Assembly (NCBI GenBank): GCA_035624455.1
Contig: DASPRM010000166.1
Location: forward strand, 1 to 63,374
DNA from: Terriglobales bacterium
GTDB lineage: Bacteria; Acidobacteriota; Terriglobia; Terriglobales; Acidobacteriaceae
Length of the DNA: 63,374 nucleotides
Direction: 5' to 3'
Position 1 is the first letter of the stretch. Every line of letters starts with the position of its first letter. Positions 40,555-49,931 of this stretch are shown one piece after another. Made by a program: the position numbers and the translations under genes. The notes beneath the pieces were generated by a model. It was not told the origin of the DNA and did not search any database. It worked only from the letters and a program-made list of their open reading frames with translations.

Positions 40555-43146
40555 CTATTCGACTGACAATTCTTCACGCAAGGCCTCGCGCAATGAATGA
40601 ACTTCTCCTTCGCGCAACTTGAATCCTTCAGCGGTCAGATAAAAAACATCGATAGCCATCTGCCCTTCGGTGTCGATGAGCGCAACTTCGATATTGCAGC
40701 CACTGCGCGAGAGCGTGGATGCTATGGCGTACAGCAGTCCCGGACGGTCCTGCGCAATCAGTTCCAAAAGGGTGCTGTGGGAAGACGAATCATTGTCGAA
40801 CGCAATGCGCGTCTCGACGGTCACTTTGACCACTCCATTGCCGTCCGCTCCGGCTCGCCGCTCCAGCAACTTCTCCAGATCGGCCTTTCCTGAGAGGACG
40901 TCGACAGCGCTGCGTTTGAAGCGCTCTCGCTCAGGCGGGTTAAGCTCCAGGGTGCGAAAGCGATCCTTGAAGTAGAGTGTGTCCACCACCACCCCAGCCG
41001 CATTGGAAAATGCGTTGGCTTTGATGATGTTCATTCCCCATGCGGACAGCACGCCGGCGATAGTAGCGAACAAGCGCGGACGGTCAACCGTGACCACCGT
41101 CAGTTCGTACAAGTCACGACTCAGCTTCAGAGCCAGTTGCACGGGCTCACGGCGTAGTTGCGAAGCCATCTCGAAGTGAATCGTGACTTGTTCGGCCGCA
41201 TGAGTGCGCAAATAGCGTTGCGGCAGACCTTCGAGAAATTCCCGCACCTGCTTTTCGCGCTTGGGTACAAGGGCACTTACTCGAGAAATCAAATCGCTTT
41301 CCAGTTCGGCATGGAAACGCTGATCATCAACCACTCGGTTCATGTAGTTGGCGGTGGTGATGTAAAGTCGCCACAGGTTCTCCGACTTCCACGGCGTTAA
41401 GGCTTCCGGATTCACCGCCTTGATGTCGCCATAGGTCATCAGGCAAAGCATCTTCAACCGCTCCGGTGTGCCGATCCTCTCTGCGAACATGGCGATGGTT
41501 TCGGGATCGAAAATGTCCCGTCGCAGCGTTGCCGACATTTCCAGATGACTGGCGATCAGGAAACGCACGGTTTCCACTTCTTGCGGCTCAAGTCCCAGTC
41601 CTGACAGCGTACCCACCGTGAGTTGAACGCTGGCTTGCAAATGGGATTCTGTCTGCTTTCCTTTTCCAAGGTCGTGCAGCAGCAACGCCAGATAGAGCAA
41701 TTCCGGACGTTCGATCTCGGCCAGCAACTCCCCATATCGCCTTTCCCACTCCGACTGTGGCTGGCTGAGCCGGTGCAGATTGTCGATGGTGAGAAACGTG
41801 TGCTCATCCACCGTATAGCGATGATAAAAGTCCCGCACCACTAGGGAATCAATCAGCTTGAATTCTGGAATCAATCGGCCCAGCACACCCAAGGAATGCA
41901 TGCTACGGAGCGCCAATGCTGCATTTGCCGCCAGCAAGATTGCGCGCAGGTGTGACCACAGTTCGCCGCCACACGGGAACCGCGCCGTCCCCGATCGCAA
42001 AATCTGCTCAATGCGATGTTCGGTATCGCTGGCCAGCTTCAGCCCATGGTGGGCCATGAACTCGAAGGTGCGCAGCACGAGATCCCCGTCTTGCGCTGCG
42101 CTGGAATGAAAAAAAATCCTGCCCTCCACAACCGAAAAATCTGCGTTGGAGACCCGCGAGCGCCAGCGCTGAAACTGTTGGTAAAGGGATGAACGAGCGG
42201 AAGGAACTTCCTCCAACAACTGTGCAAGCATGCGAAAGATGCAGCGCGCATGCCGAAAATAGGTCCGCATCCATTCTGCGGAGCTGCTTGCCTCACCTCC
42301 TCGCAAACCGATTCCCCGGAGGGCTGCTTCGTCCTGCGCCTCCCAGGTCAGGGTGTTGTCATCACGGCCGTGTTGATAGTGGAGGAAGCAGCGTACCGCC
42401 AGAAGAAAATCCAAGGCCTGCTGCGCCTCTTCGCGCATGGGGGCGGGCAACAGCGTCGCAAGGTCTGGCCAGTCGCCATCCTTTTCGAACATCTTCAGCA
42501 ATGACATCCAATGGGCGACGTTGTAATCCCGCACTCCTCCGGGGCTCTCTTTGATGTTAGGTTCGAGATGAAAAATCGTGTTGCCAAGCCGCGCGTGGCG
42601 GGTACGAGTCACCTCCGAAAGGGCTTGCACCACCCCCTGCCATTCCCGGTTGATCAATTGGGGAACTATCTTGTCATGCAGTCGCGAATAGAGCCGCCGA
42701 TCCCCAACCAGGTAGCGGCAGTCAAACAGAGAAATTGTGAATTCGATGTTGTCCCGATCCACCCGTTCGCATTCCGCTAGCGTGCGAGAAAATGGGCTGA
42801 CGCGGAAGCGGAGGTCCCACATTTCCTGACAGACTCGCCGCACTCTGTCCCTGAGTTGCTGCTCCAGGGAGTTGCCCTCGGACAAAAAGAGCATGTCCAC
42901 ATCGGAGTAGGGAAGGAGCAGTCCGCGCCCGAAACCGCCGAGCGCCACCAGGCAGAACCTCTGGGGACCCTCCGGACTGGAGGAGATCAATTCCTCCCAC
43001 AGGCGGGCAGCTATGGCATTGACCAGATCCGAGCGTCGCTTGGCAGCTTCGTGGCCATCGCCGGTCTCCTCAAACCCGTGGCGAATGCGAGCCGATTCGC
43101 TGAGGTAAAGTTCGCGGAGTGAAGTGCCCACCGGCGGTGCTGGCAT
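40555..43146 (-). CDS. glnD: Protein-PII uridylyltransferase/uridylyl-removing enzyme
   Basis: GlnD senses glutamine and controls nitrogen assimilation by uridylylating or de-uridylylating PII. The 863-residue protein has the nucleotidyltransferase motif LGGFGRGLLLPYSDVDMLFL, the HD hydrolase motif LLLHDLGKGKQTESH and two C-terminal ACT domains (LYELTVVTVDRPRLFATIAGVLSAWG and TLLELIAQDRPGLLYAIASTLSRSG). It lies 85 bases downstream of glnB on the same strand with amt and gltB above, a nitrogen-control block. A perfect 14-base palindrome lies 28 bases upstream of its start. Confidence 0.95.
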   Translation of the reverse strand: MPAPPVGTSLRELYLSESARIRHGFEETGDGHEAAKRRSDLVNAIAARLWEELISSSPEGPQRFCLVALGGFGRGLLLPYSDVDMLFLSEGNSLEQQLRDRVRRVCQEMWDLRFRVSPFSRTLAECERVDRDNIEFTISLFDCRYLVGDRRLYSRLHDKIVPQLINREWQGVVQALSEVTRTRHARLGNTIFHLEPNIKESPGGVRDYNVAHWMSLLKMFEKDGDWPDLATLLPAPMREEAQQALDFLLAVRCFLHYQHGRDDNTLTWEAQDEAALRGIGLRGGEASSSAEWMRTYFRHARCIFRMLAQLLEEVPSARSSLYQQFQRWRSRVSNADFSVVEGRIFFHSSAAQDGDLVLRTFEFMAHHGLKLASDTEHRIEQILRSGTARFPCGGELWSHLRAILLAANAALALRSMHSLGVLGRLIPEFKLIDSLVVRDFYHRYTVDEHTFLTIDNLHRLSQPQSEWERRYGELLAEIERPELLYLALLLHDLGKGKQTESHLQASVQLTVGTLSGLGLEPQEVETVRFLIASHLEMSATLRRDIFDPETIAMFAERIGTPERLKMLCLMTYGDIKAVNPEALTPWKSENLWRLYITTANYMNRVVDDQRFHAELESDLISRVSALVPKREKQVREFLEGLPQRYLRTHAAEQVTIHFEMASQLRREPVQLALKLSRDLYELTVVTVDRPRLFATIAGVLSAWGMNIIKANAFSNAAGVVVDTLYFKDRFRTLELNPPERERFKRSAVDVLSGKADLEKLLERRAGADGNGVVKVTVETRIAFDNDSSSHSTLLELIAQDRPGLLYAIASTLSRSGCNIEVALIDTEGQMAIDVFYLTAEGFKLREGEVHSLREALREELSVE

Positions 43147-43173
43147 GATGCAGTCTAGCCTCGATTGCGCAGG

Positions 43174-43187
43174 TCACGAATTCGTGA
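43174..43187. promoter_or_regulatory. Perfect palindrome upstream of glnD
   Basis: TCACGAATTCGTGA is a perfect 14-base palindrome in the 85-base glnB-glnD gap, 28 bases before the glnD start. The position suits an operator, though a transcript hairpin is also possible. Confidence 0.4.
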
Positions 43188-43231
43188 GCGCGATTTGCTG
43201 CTCGCATAAATTGCAAAAGACGCTTTCTTGC

Positions 43232-43588
<357 letters not shown>

Positions 43589-43602
43589 TTAGCGTCGCGG
43601 CA

Positions 43603-45084
43603 CTACAGCGTCGAGGCCTCCCAGTAATAGCCCTCCTCCCCGTGTTGCGAGAGATCCAGGCCTTGAATTTCGTGCTCGGGAGAAACGCGCAGCCCGATCA
43701 CGCTGTCCACTATCTTCAGAATGAGTAAGGTGCCCACGATCGCCAACGCCCAGGCAATCCCGACACCTACCAACTGATTCAACAACTGATGCGCATTTCC
43801 CTCCAGCAGACCTGAGGGCAAAACATTGCCCTGGGCATCCTTCAAAATCGGATTGATAGCCTTGGCTGCAAAGATCCCCGTCAGCAGCGCGCCCAGAGTC
43901 CCGCCTGCGCCGTGCACCCCAAACGCGTCAAGTGAATCGTCGTAGCCAAAAATCGCTTTCACCTTCGCCACCATCAGGTAACAGACGATGCCCGCTGCGA
44001 GACCGATAAATAACGCTGACATCGGTGACACGAAACCCGCTGCCGGAGTGATCGCCACCAATCCAGCCACTGCACCCGAGATCGCTCCCAGCGCGCTCGG
44101 TTTGCCGTTGCGAATCCACTCCGCACCCGCCCAGCCGATGACTGCCGCAGCAGCCCCAAAATGAGTTGCGACAAACGCGCTGGTAGCCAACCCGCCCGAC
44201 GCAAGTGCGCTGCCGGCGTTGAACCCGAACCAGCCCACCCACAGCAGGCATGCCCCGATGAAGCTCAGAACTACGCTATGCGGCGGCATCGCCTCCTTGG
44301 GATACCCCAGCCGCTTTCCCAGATAGGTGGCACAAACCAGTGCGGAAACGCCCGAAGTCACGTGCACCACCGTTCCCCCCGCGAAATCCAGCGTCGGGAA
44401 TCGGCCGCCGAGCGAAGCGTTCAGCAATCCACCCTTCCCCCACACCATGTGTGCCATTGGGTCATAAACAAATATCGACCACAGGATCAGAAACAGCGCC
44501 ATGGCACTGAATTTCATACGCTCGGCGAAGGCTCCCGTGATCAGTGCCGGGGTGATGATGGCGAACATCAGCTGATAGACCATGAAGGTCTGCTGTGGAA
44601 TCGTAGCCGAGTAGTCAGGATCCGGTTGCACACCGATGCCGCGAAGAAAGACGTTGTGCAGCCCACCAATAAAGCTATTTCCCGCTCCGAATGCGAGGCT
44701 ATAGCTGAACAGGCCCCACAGAACTGTAATGATGGCCATCATGGCAAAGCTCTGCATCATGGTGGCCAGCACATTTTTCTTTCGTACCAGGCCGCAGTAA
44801 AACAGCGCCAGGCCAGGACCTGTCATCATCAGCACAAGGGCCGAACTAGTTAACATCCAGGAGTTGTCGGCCGAACTCTTCGCGTCGGCAACCTGCGCTT
44901 CCAGCCTCGTGAGCCGTTCGGTCTGGCTTTCCGTGGTCACACTTTGGCTTGCGCTTCCCCCCGAAGATGGTTGGCCGCTCGGCACCTGGGCCTGAGTCAG
45001 CAGCTGCAGACAGCACAAAACGAGAAATTGCAGAACAATCGTTCTCAATGCAGGTATTCCTGGCAACCTGAAGAATTTAGGCAT
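43603..45084 (-). CDS. amt: Ammonium transporter (Amt family)
   Basis: This 493-residue protein is an Amt ammonium channel of the inner membrane. After a cleavable signal (about 1-33) and an unusual 50-residue periplasmic segment with a short coiled coil (TERLTRLEAQVADAK), eleven membrane helices follow. Family motifs include ALVLMMTGPGLALFYCGLVRKKNVLATMMQ, FAGGTVVHVTSGVSALVCA and FGVHGAGGTLGALLTGIFA with the pore histidines. The C-terminal tail EHEIQGLDLSQHGEEGY is where PII docks, fitting the adjacent glnB. GGGGAAG supports ATG 45084. Confidence 0.94.
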   Translation of the reverse strand: MPKFFRLPGIPALRTIVLQFLVLCCLQLLTQAQVPSGQPSSGGSASQSVTTESQTERLTRLEAQVADAKSSADNSWMLTSSALVLMMTGPGLALFYCGLVRKKNVLATMMQSFAMMAIITVLWGLFSYSLAFGAGNSFIGGLHNVFLRGIGVQPDPDYSATIPQQTFMVYQLMFAIITPALITGAFAERMKFSAMALFLILWSIFVYDPMAHMVWGKGGLLNASLGGRFPTLDFAGGTVVHVTSGVSALVCATYLGKRLGYPKEAMPPHSVVLSFIGACLLWVGWFGFNAGSALASGGLATSAFVATHFGAAAAVIGWAGAEWIRNGKPSALGAISGAVAGLVAITPAAGFVSPMSALFIGLAAGIVCYLMVAKVKAIFGYDDSLDAFGVHGAGGTLGALLTGIFAAKAINPILKDAQGNVLPSGLLEGNAHQLLNQLVGVGIAWALAIVGTLLILKIVDSVIGLRVSPEHEIQGLDLSQHGEEGYYWEASTL

Positions 45085-45312
45085 AAAGACTTCCCCGCTC
45101 TCTAATGACGCGCATCTTTTGTGGGGGCGATTGGAACGAGTCTCTGGCACGTGGGACAGTTCGAGTAAGAACCAGACCTTCCCGTGGGATACACTTCGAC
45201 CTGCAGTGTCTTACTACTTGTAACTGGCTCAGAGCGCGTTGGGGAAATTGAAATTTTTTATGAGCCCGATTAACGCCAGTTATTCAGCCACCACCTGGCA
45301 TCGGAAACGTTA
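45085..45312 (-). other. Promoter region of amt-glnB-glnD
   Basis: The 228-base gap between gltB and amt has an AT-rich stretch near 45240-45265 (minus strand CATAAAAAATTTCAATTT) that could be a promoter. A TGGCACG on the plus strand at 45146 lacks a -12 partner and faces away from amt, so I do not call a sigma-54 promoter. Confidence 0.35.
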
Positions 45313-48300
45313 CTAATCGGGCGTCAGGCTGCGCTCTTCATTTTCCTCGCGTGACCACGGCCAGCGAATCGAGCGGCGAAGCCCGGGCAACCAACCATCC
45401 CAAACTGACCGCATGGGCAACTCCGTCCCTGCCTGCCGGCGCTCATAACGGGCCAGCGTCTCGGCCCAGGTATGGGCAATGGATGTCGGAAGCTTCACCG
45501 GTTGCACCCTCGCCAGCGGAAGCGGCAGGCGAGCCCGCAGCAACTGCTCCCCTATAGCACTGCCAGTCAACCGCAAATGTTCTCTGAGAACGCGACGCAG
45601 CCAAAGCTCCTCCTGTTCATCCAGATGAGCATGCATCACGAATTCCCGGTTGTATGGCATGCGGGCCACTGCATCCTTCAAGCAATAGGCCAGGCCGCCG
45701 GTCATCCCAGAACCAAAATTTGTTCCCACGGGTCCCAGCGCAAGCACGACTCCCGCCGTCATGTATTCACATCCGTGCTGTCCGATGCCCTCTACCACCG
45801 CCAGGGCTCCGCTGTTGCGTACCGCAAAGCGCTCGCCCGCGCGGCCAGCAACGTAAAGCTCTCCGCTGGTCGCACCGTAAAGAACCGTGTTCCCAACCAA
45901 CACATCGCCTCGCCGGGATGCATCGTATCCCGCCGAGACCGCCACCACTCCGCCGCTCAGCCCTTTGCCGACACAATCGTTGGCTTCGCCCTTAAGACGG
46001 AACGTTACCCCCGACGTAAGGAAAGCTCCGAAACTCTGACCGGCGCTGCCGTGGAATTCGCAGTCTACCGACTTATCTTCCAGGCCAGCGTTGCCGAAGC
46101 GTCGCAACAATTCTCCGCTCAAGGTTGCGCCAGTACTCCGGTCAGAATTGCTGATAGAAAATGTCCGCGAGCGGTGAGGTGTGACCTCCAACTCGGCGGC
46201 TATACGCGTGACCTGGCGATGCACTCCAGCAGGTTCGGTGGTCAGATTAGGCAATTGGATTCGGGTCTCACGAGGCGACTCCAGCAGTCCAGAAATCGCC
46301 TTGGACGATGCATTCTTCCGCGCTACGAGCAGCTCCACCCGGCCGCGAATTTCTTCCAGCGATCTTGCTCCGAGGTTGGCCAGCAACTCTCGCACTTCGT
46401 CAGCGACGCCCGCAAAATAGCTCACCACCATCTCCGGCTTGCCGGCAAATCGTGTTCTCAGCTTTTCGTCCTGCGTCGCGATTCCCACCGGACAAGTATT
46501 GAGGTGACATTGACGAGCCATCACACAACCGATGGCGAGCAGAGCGGCTGTGCCGAATCCGAATTCATCGGCTCCTAACATTGCGGCGACAACCACGTCG
46601 CGTCCAAATTTCAAGCCACCGTCTACCCGCAAACGCACTCGCGACCGCAATCCTGCCTGCAACAGCTCGCAATGCGCTTCACGGATTCCGACTTCCCAAG
46701 GCAGTCCGGTGTTTTTGATGGAGGTCAGGGGAGAAGCCCCGGTGCCGCCGTCATGCCCGCTAATCGTGATGACATCTGCGCCGGCTTTCGCCACCCCTGC
46801 CGCGATGATGCCCACACCGGCGCCGGCCACTAGCTTCACTCCGATCCGGGCCCGCGGGTTGATCGCCCGCAGGTCATAAATCAACTGCGCCAGGTCCTCG
46901 ATACTGTAGATGTCATGATGCGGTGGCGGCGAGATTAGCGACATGCCAGTCACCGCGTGCCGCATGCGTGCGATGTAGGGAGTGACCTTGAACCCAGGCA
47001 ACTGCCCGCCCTCTCCCGGCTTCGAGCCTTGTGCCATCTTGATCTCAAGTTCGTCGGCGTGCACCAGGTAGTCGGCGGTGACCCCGAAGCGGCCGGATGC
47101 TACTTGCTTCACTCGGTTCGCGGCTTCCGGCGAATTCATATAAATCTCAGGATCTTCTCCACCCTCACCCGTGTTGCTTCGCGCCCCAATCTGGTTCATT
47201 GCGACTGCTAGCGCCCTGTGAGCCTCCGGGCTGATTGCGCCCAGCGACATTGCCTGCGAGCTGAAACGCGTAAAGATCTTCTCCCGCGGTTCGACCTCAT
47301 CGAGCGCAATGGGCGCGGATTCGGCGAACTCTAGGTTGTCCCGGACCGCTACCGATTCGCGTGTTCCCGCAATCTGCCGAAAACGTTCGTAATTTTCAGG
47401 TGTGGGGGTCTTGATGTACGCATGCAGGTTGCGCACCAGTTCCGGCGAGGTGGCGTGCAGTTCGCCATTCTTGCGGAAACGGTAGTAGCCCAGATCGCGC
47501 AACTCCTGCGCATCGTTCGCATACGCTGCTGCATGACGCGCCAGCGCATCTTCTAGAATCTCGTTCAGGCTCTTGCCCGCCAGGATGTGGGCTGCATCTT
47601 CGAAGAACTCCCGATGAACTTCGGCATCGAGTCCCACTGTCTCAAACAAGTGACTGTTCCGATAGCTGGCCAGAGTCGAAATTCCCATACGCGCCAGGAC
47701 CTTGCGCAGGCCGCCCTCTATCGCCGTGCGCAATTTTGTCGCGCCACCCGGGGTGATCTCGTTGGCCAACTCAGCCGCCAGATGAGGAAAGACTCCGGAC
47801 GCACCGCATGCCACTAGCAGCGCCACATGGTGCGTGTCGAAAACCTGGCCGCTCTCCACCACCATAGGGACATCGACCGCGCCGGTCGAAACCAGCGCTT
47901 TCCATGCTGCGGCCACCGCAAGCAAAATTGGCAAGGCCGCCCGATCTTTCCCAACTCCCCGATCGCTGAGCACAACCAGACGCGGAGCCAGGAACGATCC
48001 GGCCATTACACGTCCGCGCAGCGATGCCAAAGCCGCCAGTGCGCCTCTCACCCCCAGAGCCGCGTCGAAAGTGATGTCAATACGGGATTCCGGATTCAGA
48101 TGGTTCGCCACTTTTTCCATCTGTTCGGCATCGAGGACGGGCGATCGCAGCCCCAGCTCAGGCGTCAGCAGCAAATCCAGCGACATAACATGGGCTTCGC
48201 GCAAAGGGTCGATGGGCGGATTCGTAACCTGCGCAAAGCGCTGCTTGCAGTAATCCCAAAGCGGGCGCTGCATCTCCGACAGAAATGCTGGTGGAGCATC

Positions 48301-49749
48301 GTCGCCCATGCTCCAGACCGCCTCCTTTCCGTCGGCACAGAGCGGCTGAAACAGAATGCGAAATTGGTCTTCTGTCCAACCCAGCGCCGCGGCCGTGCGG
48401 CGAGGATGGGGTGTGTCGCAGCGAACGGACGCGGAATCCGCTGATGAACCTGACTCCGACGGCAACAAGTAGGATACTGACGGTCTCGCCAGTGCACCGC
48501 TAGCTGTGGTCAGCAGGCCGGAGAGCTCGTGGTTACGGTGCAGAGTGCGATTGAGCAGGTCCACCAGCAGCATCTCGCCAGGACCCAGCCGCCCACGTCG
48601 CTCGATCCGCCGCTCGCTGAAATCTGCGATTCCTACCTCTGAACCCGCCACCACTAGGCCATTGCTGCCTACGGTGTAACGCATAGGACGCAAGCCGTTG
48701 CGATCCAGCTTGGCGCCCACGTACTGCCCATCACTGAACACCAATGCTGCTGGCCCATCCCAAGGTTCCTGCTCGCAGGCTTGCGACTGCAGAAAAGCCC
48801 TGAGTTCCGGACTCATTCTGGCATCGTTCTCCCACGCCGGAGGCACCATCCGCATCATCGCCGCCGCAGGATTCAAATTTTGCCGAATCAGGATTTCGAA
48901 ACTATTGTCGAAACTCGCTGAATCGCTGACGTGCTCCTGTAGACAGTGAAACCACCCGCCAGCTCCGAAAGCCTCCCGCACGAAGCTTTCGCGCGCCCGC
49001 ATCCAGCGGCGATTGGCGCTGATGGTGTTGATCTCGCCGTTGTGCGCCACCATGCGGAACGGCTGCGCCAGCGCCCACACCGGACGGGTGTTGGTCGAGT
49101 ATCGCTGATGAAACACCGCAAACGGGCTCTTGTAATCCGGGTGCGCAATGTCCGGATAAAACGCTGCCAACTGATGCGGCGCCAATAGTCCCTTGTAAAC
49201 CAGCGTCCGCGACGAAAGCGAACAGAAATAGGTCCCCTCTGGCGCTATTGCTTCCACACGTTTGCGGAACAGGAACAACTCCATCTCAAAATCCGCGAGT
49301 GGATTCGCAGGTGCGAAAAAGAATTGCCGGATAACTGGAAGAGTGGACTCGGCGCGATGGCCCAGAACGCCAGGATCGGTGGGAACCTTTCGAAAACCAA
49401 GGTACTTCAAACCCGCGGCATCGACCGACTCAGTAATACATCGAAAAACCTCTTCTTGTTTCTCTTTGCCAGAGGGAAGAAAAGCCATCCCGACGGCATA
49501 CGTAGCCGGAAGTTGAATCCCCAGCTGCCGCGCCTGATCGCGGAAAAACTTGCGCGGAATAGCCGTCAGCAGACCAGCGCCATCGCCGCTGGCGCCATCG
49601 GCATCCACACCCCCACGGTGCGAGAGACGTTCGAGCGCGACCAGCGCGCGCTCGATGACCTCGCGAGACTCGCTGCCGCCCAGTTGCGCGATAAACCCCA
49701 CGCCGCAAGCGTCATGGTCCCTTGCCGGGCTCGGATTCTGCCACTCCAT
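45313..49749 (-). CDS. gltB: Glutamate synthase large subunit
   Basis: GltB transfers the amide of glutamine to 2-oxoglutarate. The 1478-residue protein begins with the class II amidotransferase domain, C15 in RDHDACGVGFIAQLGG becoming the N-terminal nucleophile after processing. The central and FMN domains include GEGGEDPE, MAQGSKPGEGGQLPGFKV, ISGHDGGTGASPL and the 3Fe-4S motif C-x5-C-x4-C in GCVMARQCHLNTCPVGIATQ. The C-terminal GXGXG domain shows GGLSGGVVAVSAGYDA...VGNTVLYGATSGELYVAG. No gltD small subunit is adjacent, so electrons come from a distant GltD or from ferredoxin. A 12-base palindrome lies in its promoter. Confidence 0.96.
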   Translation of the reverse strand: MEWQNPSPARDHDACGVGFIAQLGGSESREVIERALVALERLSHRGGVDADGASGDGAGLLTAIPRKFFRDQARQLGIQLPATYAVGMAFLPSGKEKQEEVFRCITESVDAAGLKYLGFRKVPTDPGVLGHRAESTLPVIRQFFFAPANPLADFEMELFLFRKRVEAIAPEGTYFCSLSSRTLVYKGLLAPHQLAAFYPDIAHPDYKSPFAVFHQRYSTNTRPVWALAQPFRMVAHNGEINTISANRRWMRARESFVREAFGAGGWFHCLQEHVSDSASFDNSFEILIRQNLNPAAAMMRMVPPAWENDARMSPELRAFLQSQACEQEPWDGPAALVFSDGQYVGAKLDRNGLRPMRYTVGSNGLVVAGSEVGIADFSERRIERRGRLGPGEMLLVDLLNRTLHRNHELSGLLTTASGALARPSVSYLLPSESGSSADSASVRCDTPHPRRTAAALGWTEDQFRILFQPLCADGKEAVWSMGDDAPPAFLSEMQRPLWDYCKQRFAQVTNPPIDPLREAHVMSLDLLLTPELGLRSPVLDAEQMEKVANHLNPESRIDITFDAALGVRGALAALASLRGRVMAGSFLAPRLVVLSDRGVGKDRAALPILLAVAAAWKALVSTGAVDVPMVVESGQVFDTHHVALLVACGASGVFPHLAAELANEITPGGATKLRTAIEGGLRKVLARMGISTLASYRNSHLFETVGLDAEVHREFFEDAAHILAGKSLNEILEDALARHAAAYANDAQELRDLGYYRFRKNGELHATSPELVRNLHAYIKTPTPENYERFRQIAGTRESVAVRDNLEFAESAPIALDEVEPREKIFTRFSSQAMSLGAISPEAHRALAVAMNQIGARSNTGEGGEDPEIYMNSPEAANRVKQVASGRFGVTADYLVHADELEIKMAQGSKPGEGGQLPGFKVTPYIARMRHAVTGMSLISPPPHHDIYSIEDLAQLIYDLRAINPRARIGVKLVAGAGVGIIAAGVAKAGADVITISGHDGGTGASPLTSIKNTGLPWEVGIREAHCELLQAGLRSRVRLRVDGGLKFGRDVVVAAMLGADEFGFGTAALLAIGCVMARQCHLNTCPVGIATQDEKLRTRFAGKPEMVVSYFAGVADEVRELLANLGARSLEEIRGRVELLVARKNASSKAISGLLESPRETRIQLPNLTTEPAGVHRQVTRIAAELEVTPHRSRTFSISNSDRSTGATLSGELLRRFGNAGLEDKSVDCEFHGSAGQSFGAFLTSGVTFRLKGEANDCVGKGLSGGVVAVSAGYDASRRGDVLVGNTVLYGATSGELYVAGRAGERFAVRNSGALAVVEGIGQHGCEYMTAGVVLALGPVGTNFGSGMTGGLAYCLKDAVARMPYNREFVMHAHLDEQEELWLRRVLREHLRLTGSAIGEQLLRARLPLPLARVQPVKLPTSIAHTWAETLARYERRQAGTELPMRSVWDGWLPGLRRSIRWPWSREENEERSLTPD

Positions 49750-49777
49750 CTATTATTGTGTAACGTGGAGTGGAAGC

Positions 49778-49789
49778 CGTTGTACAACG
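49778..49789. promoter_or_regulatory. Perfect palindrome upstream of gltB
   Basis: CGTTGTACAACG is a perfect 12-base palindrome 29 bases before the gltB start, a position typical of a repressor site. Confidence 0.35.
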
Positions 49790-49931
49790 CAGTTTTTCGA
49801 TACGGATGATTGAAATTCCGCCGTCGTATTTTTAACAGGGCTTTAACTCGAGAGCCTGCCGAAGAACCGCCTAACCGCGGCACGCTTGTGGGAATTGAGC
49901 ATAGCTGTCTTCTGCCTCGACGCGCGGAATC

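Noticed and set aside
45146-45165. TGGCACG sequence resembling a sigma-54 -24 element near amt
   Set aside because: It is on the plus strand, facing gltB's 3' end instead of amt, and the TTGC expected at -12 is missing.
45472-46578. Plus-strand ORF of 368 residues opposite the gltB C-terminus
   Set aside because: GltB's GXGXG domain and 3Fe-4S motif occupy the same bases on the minus strand.
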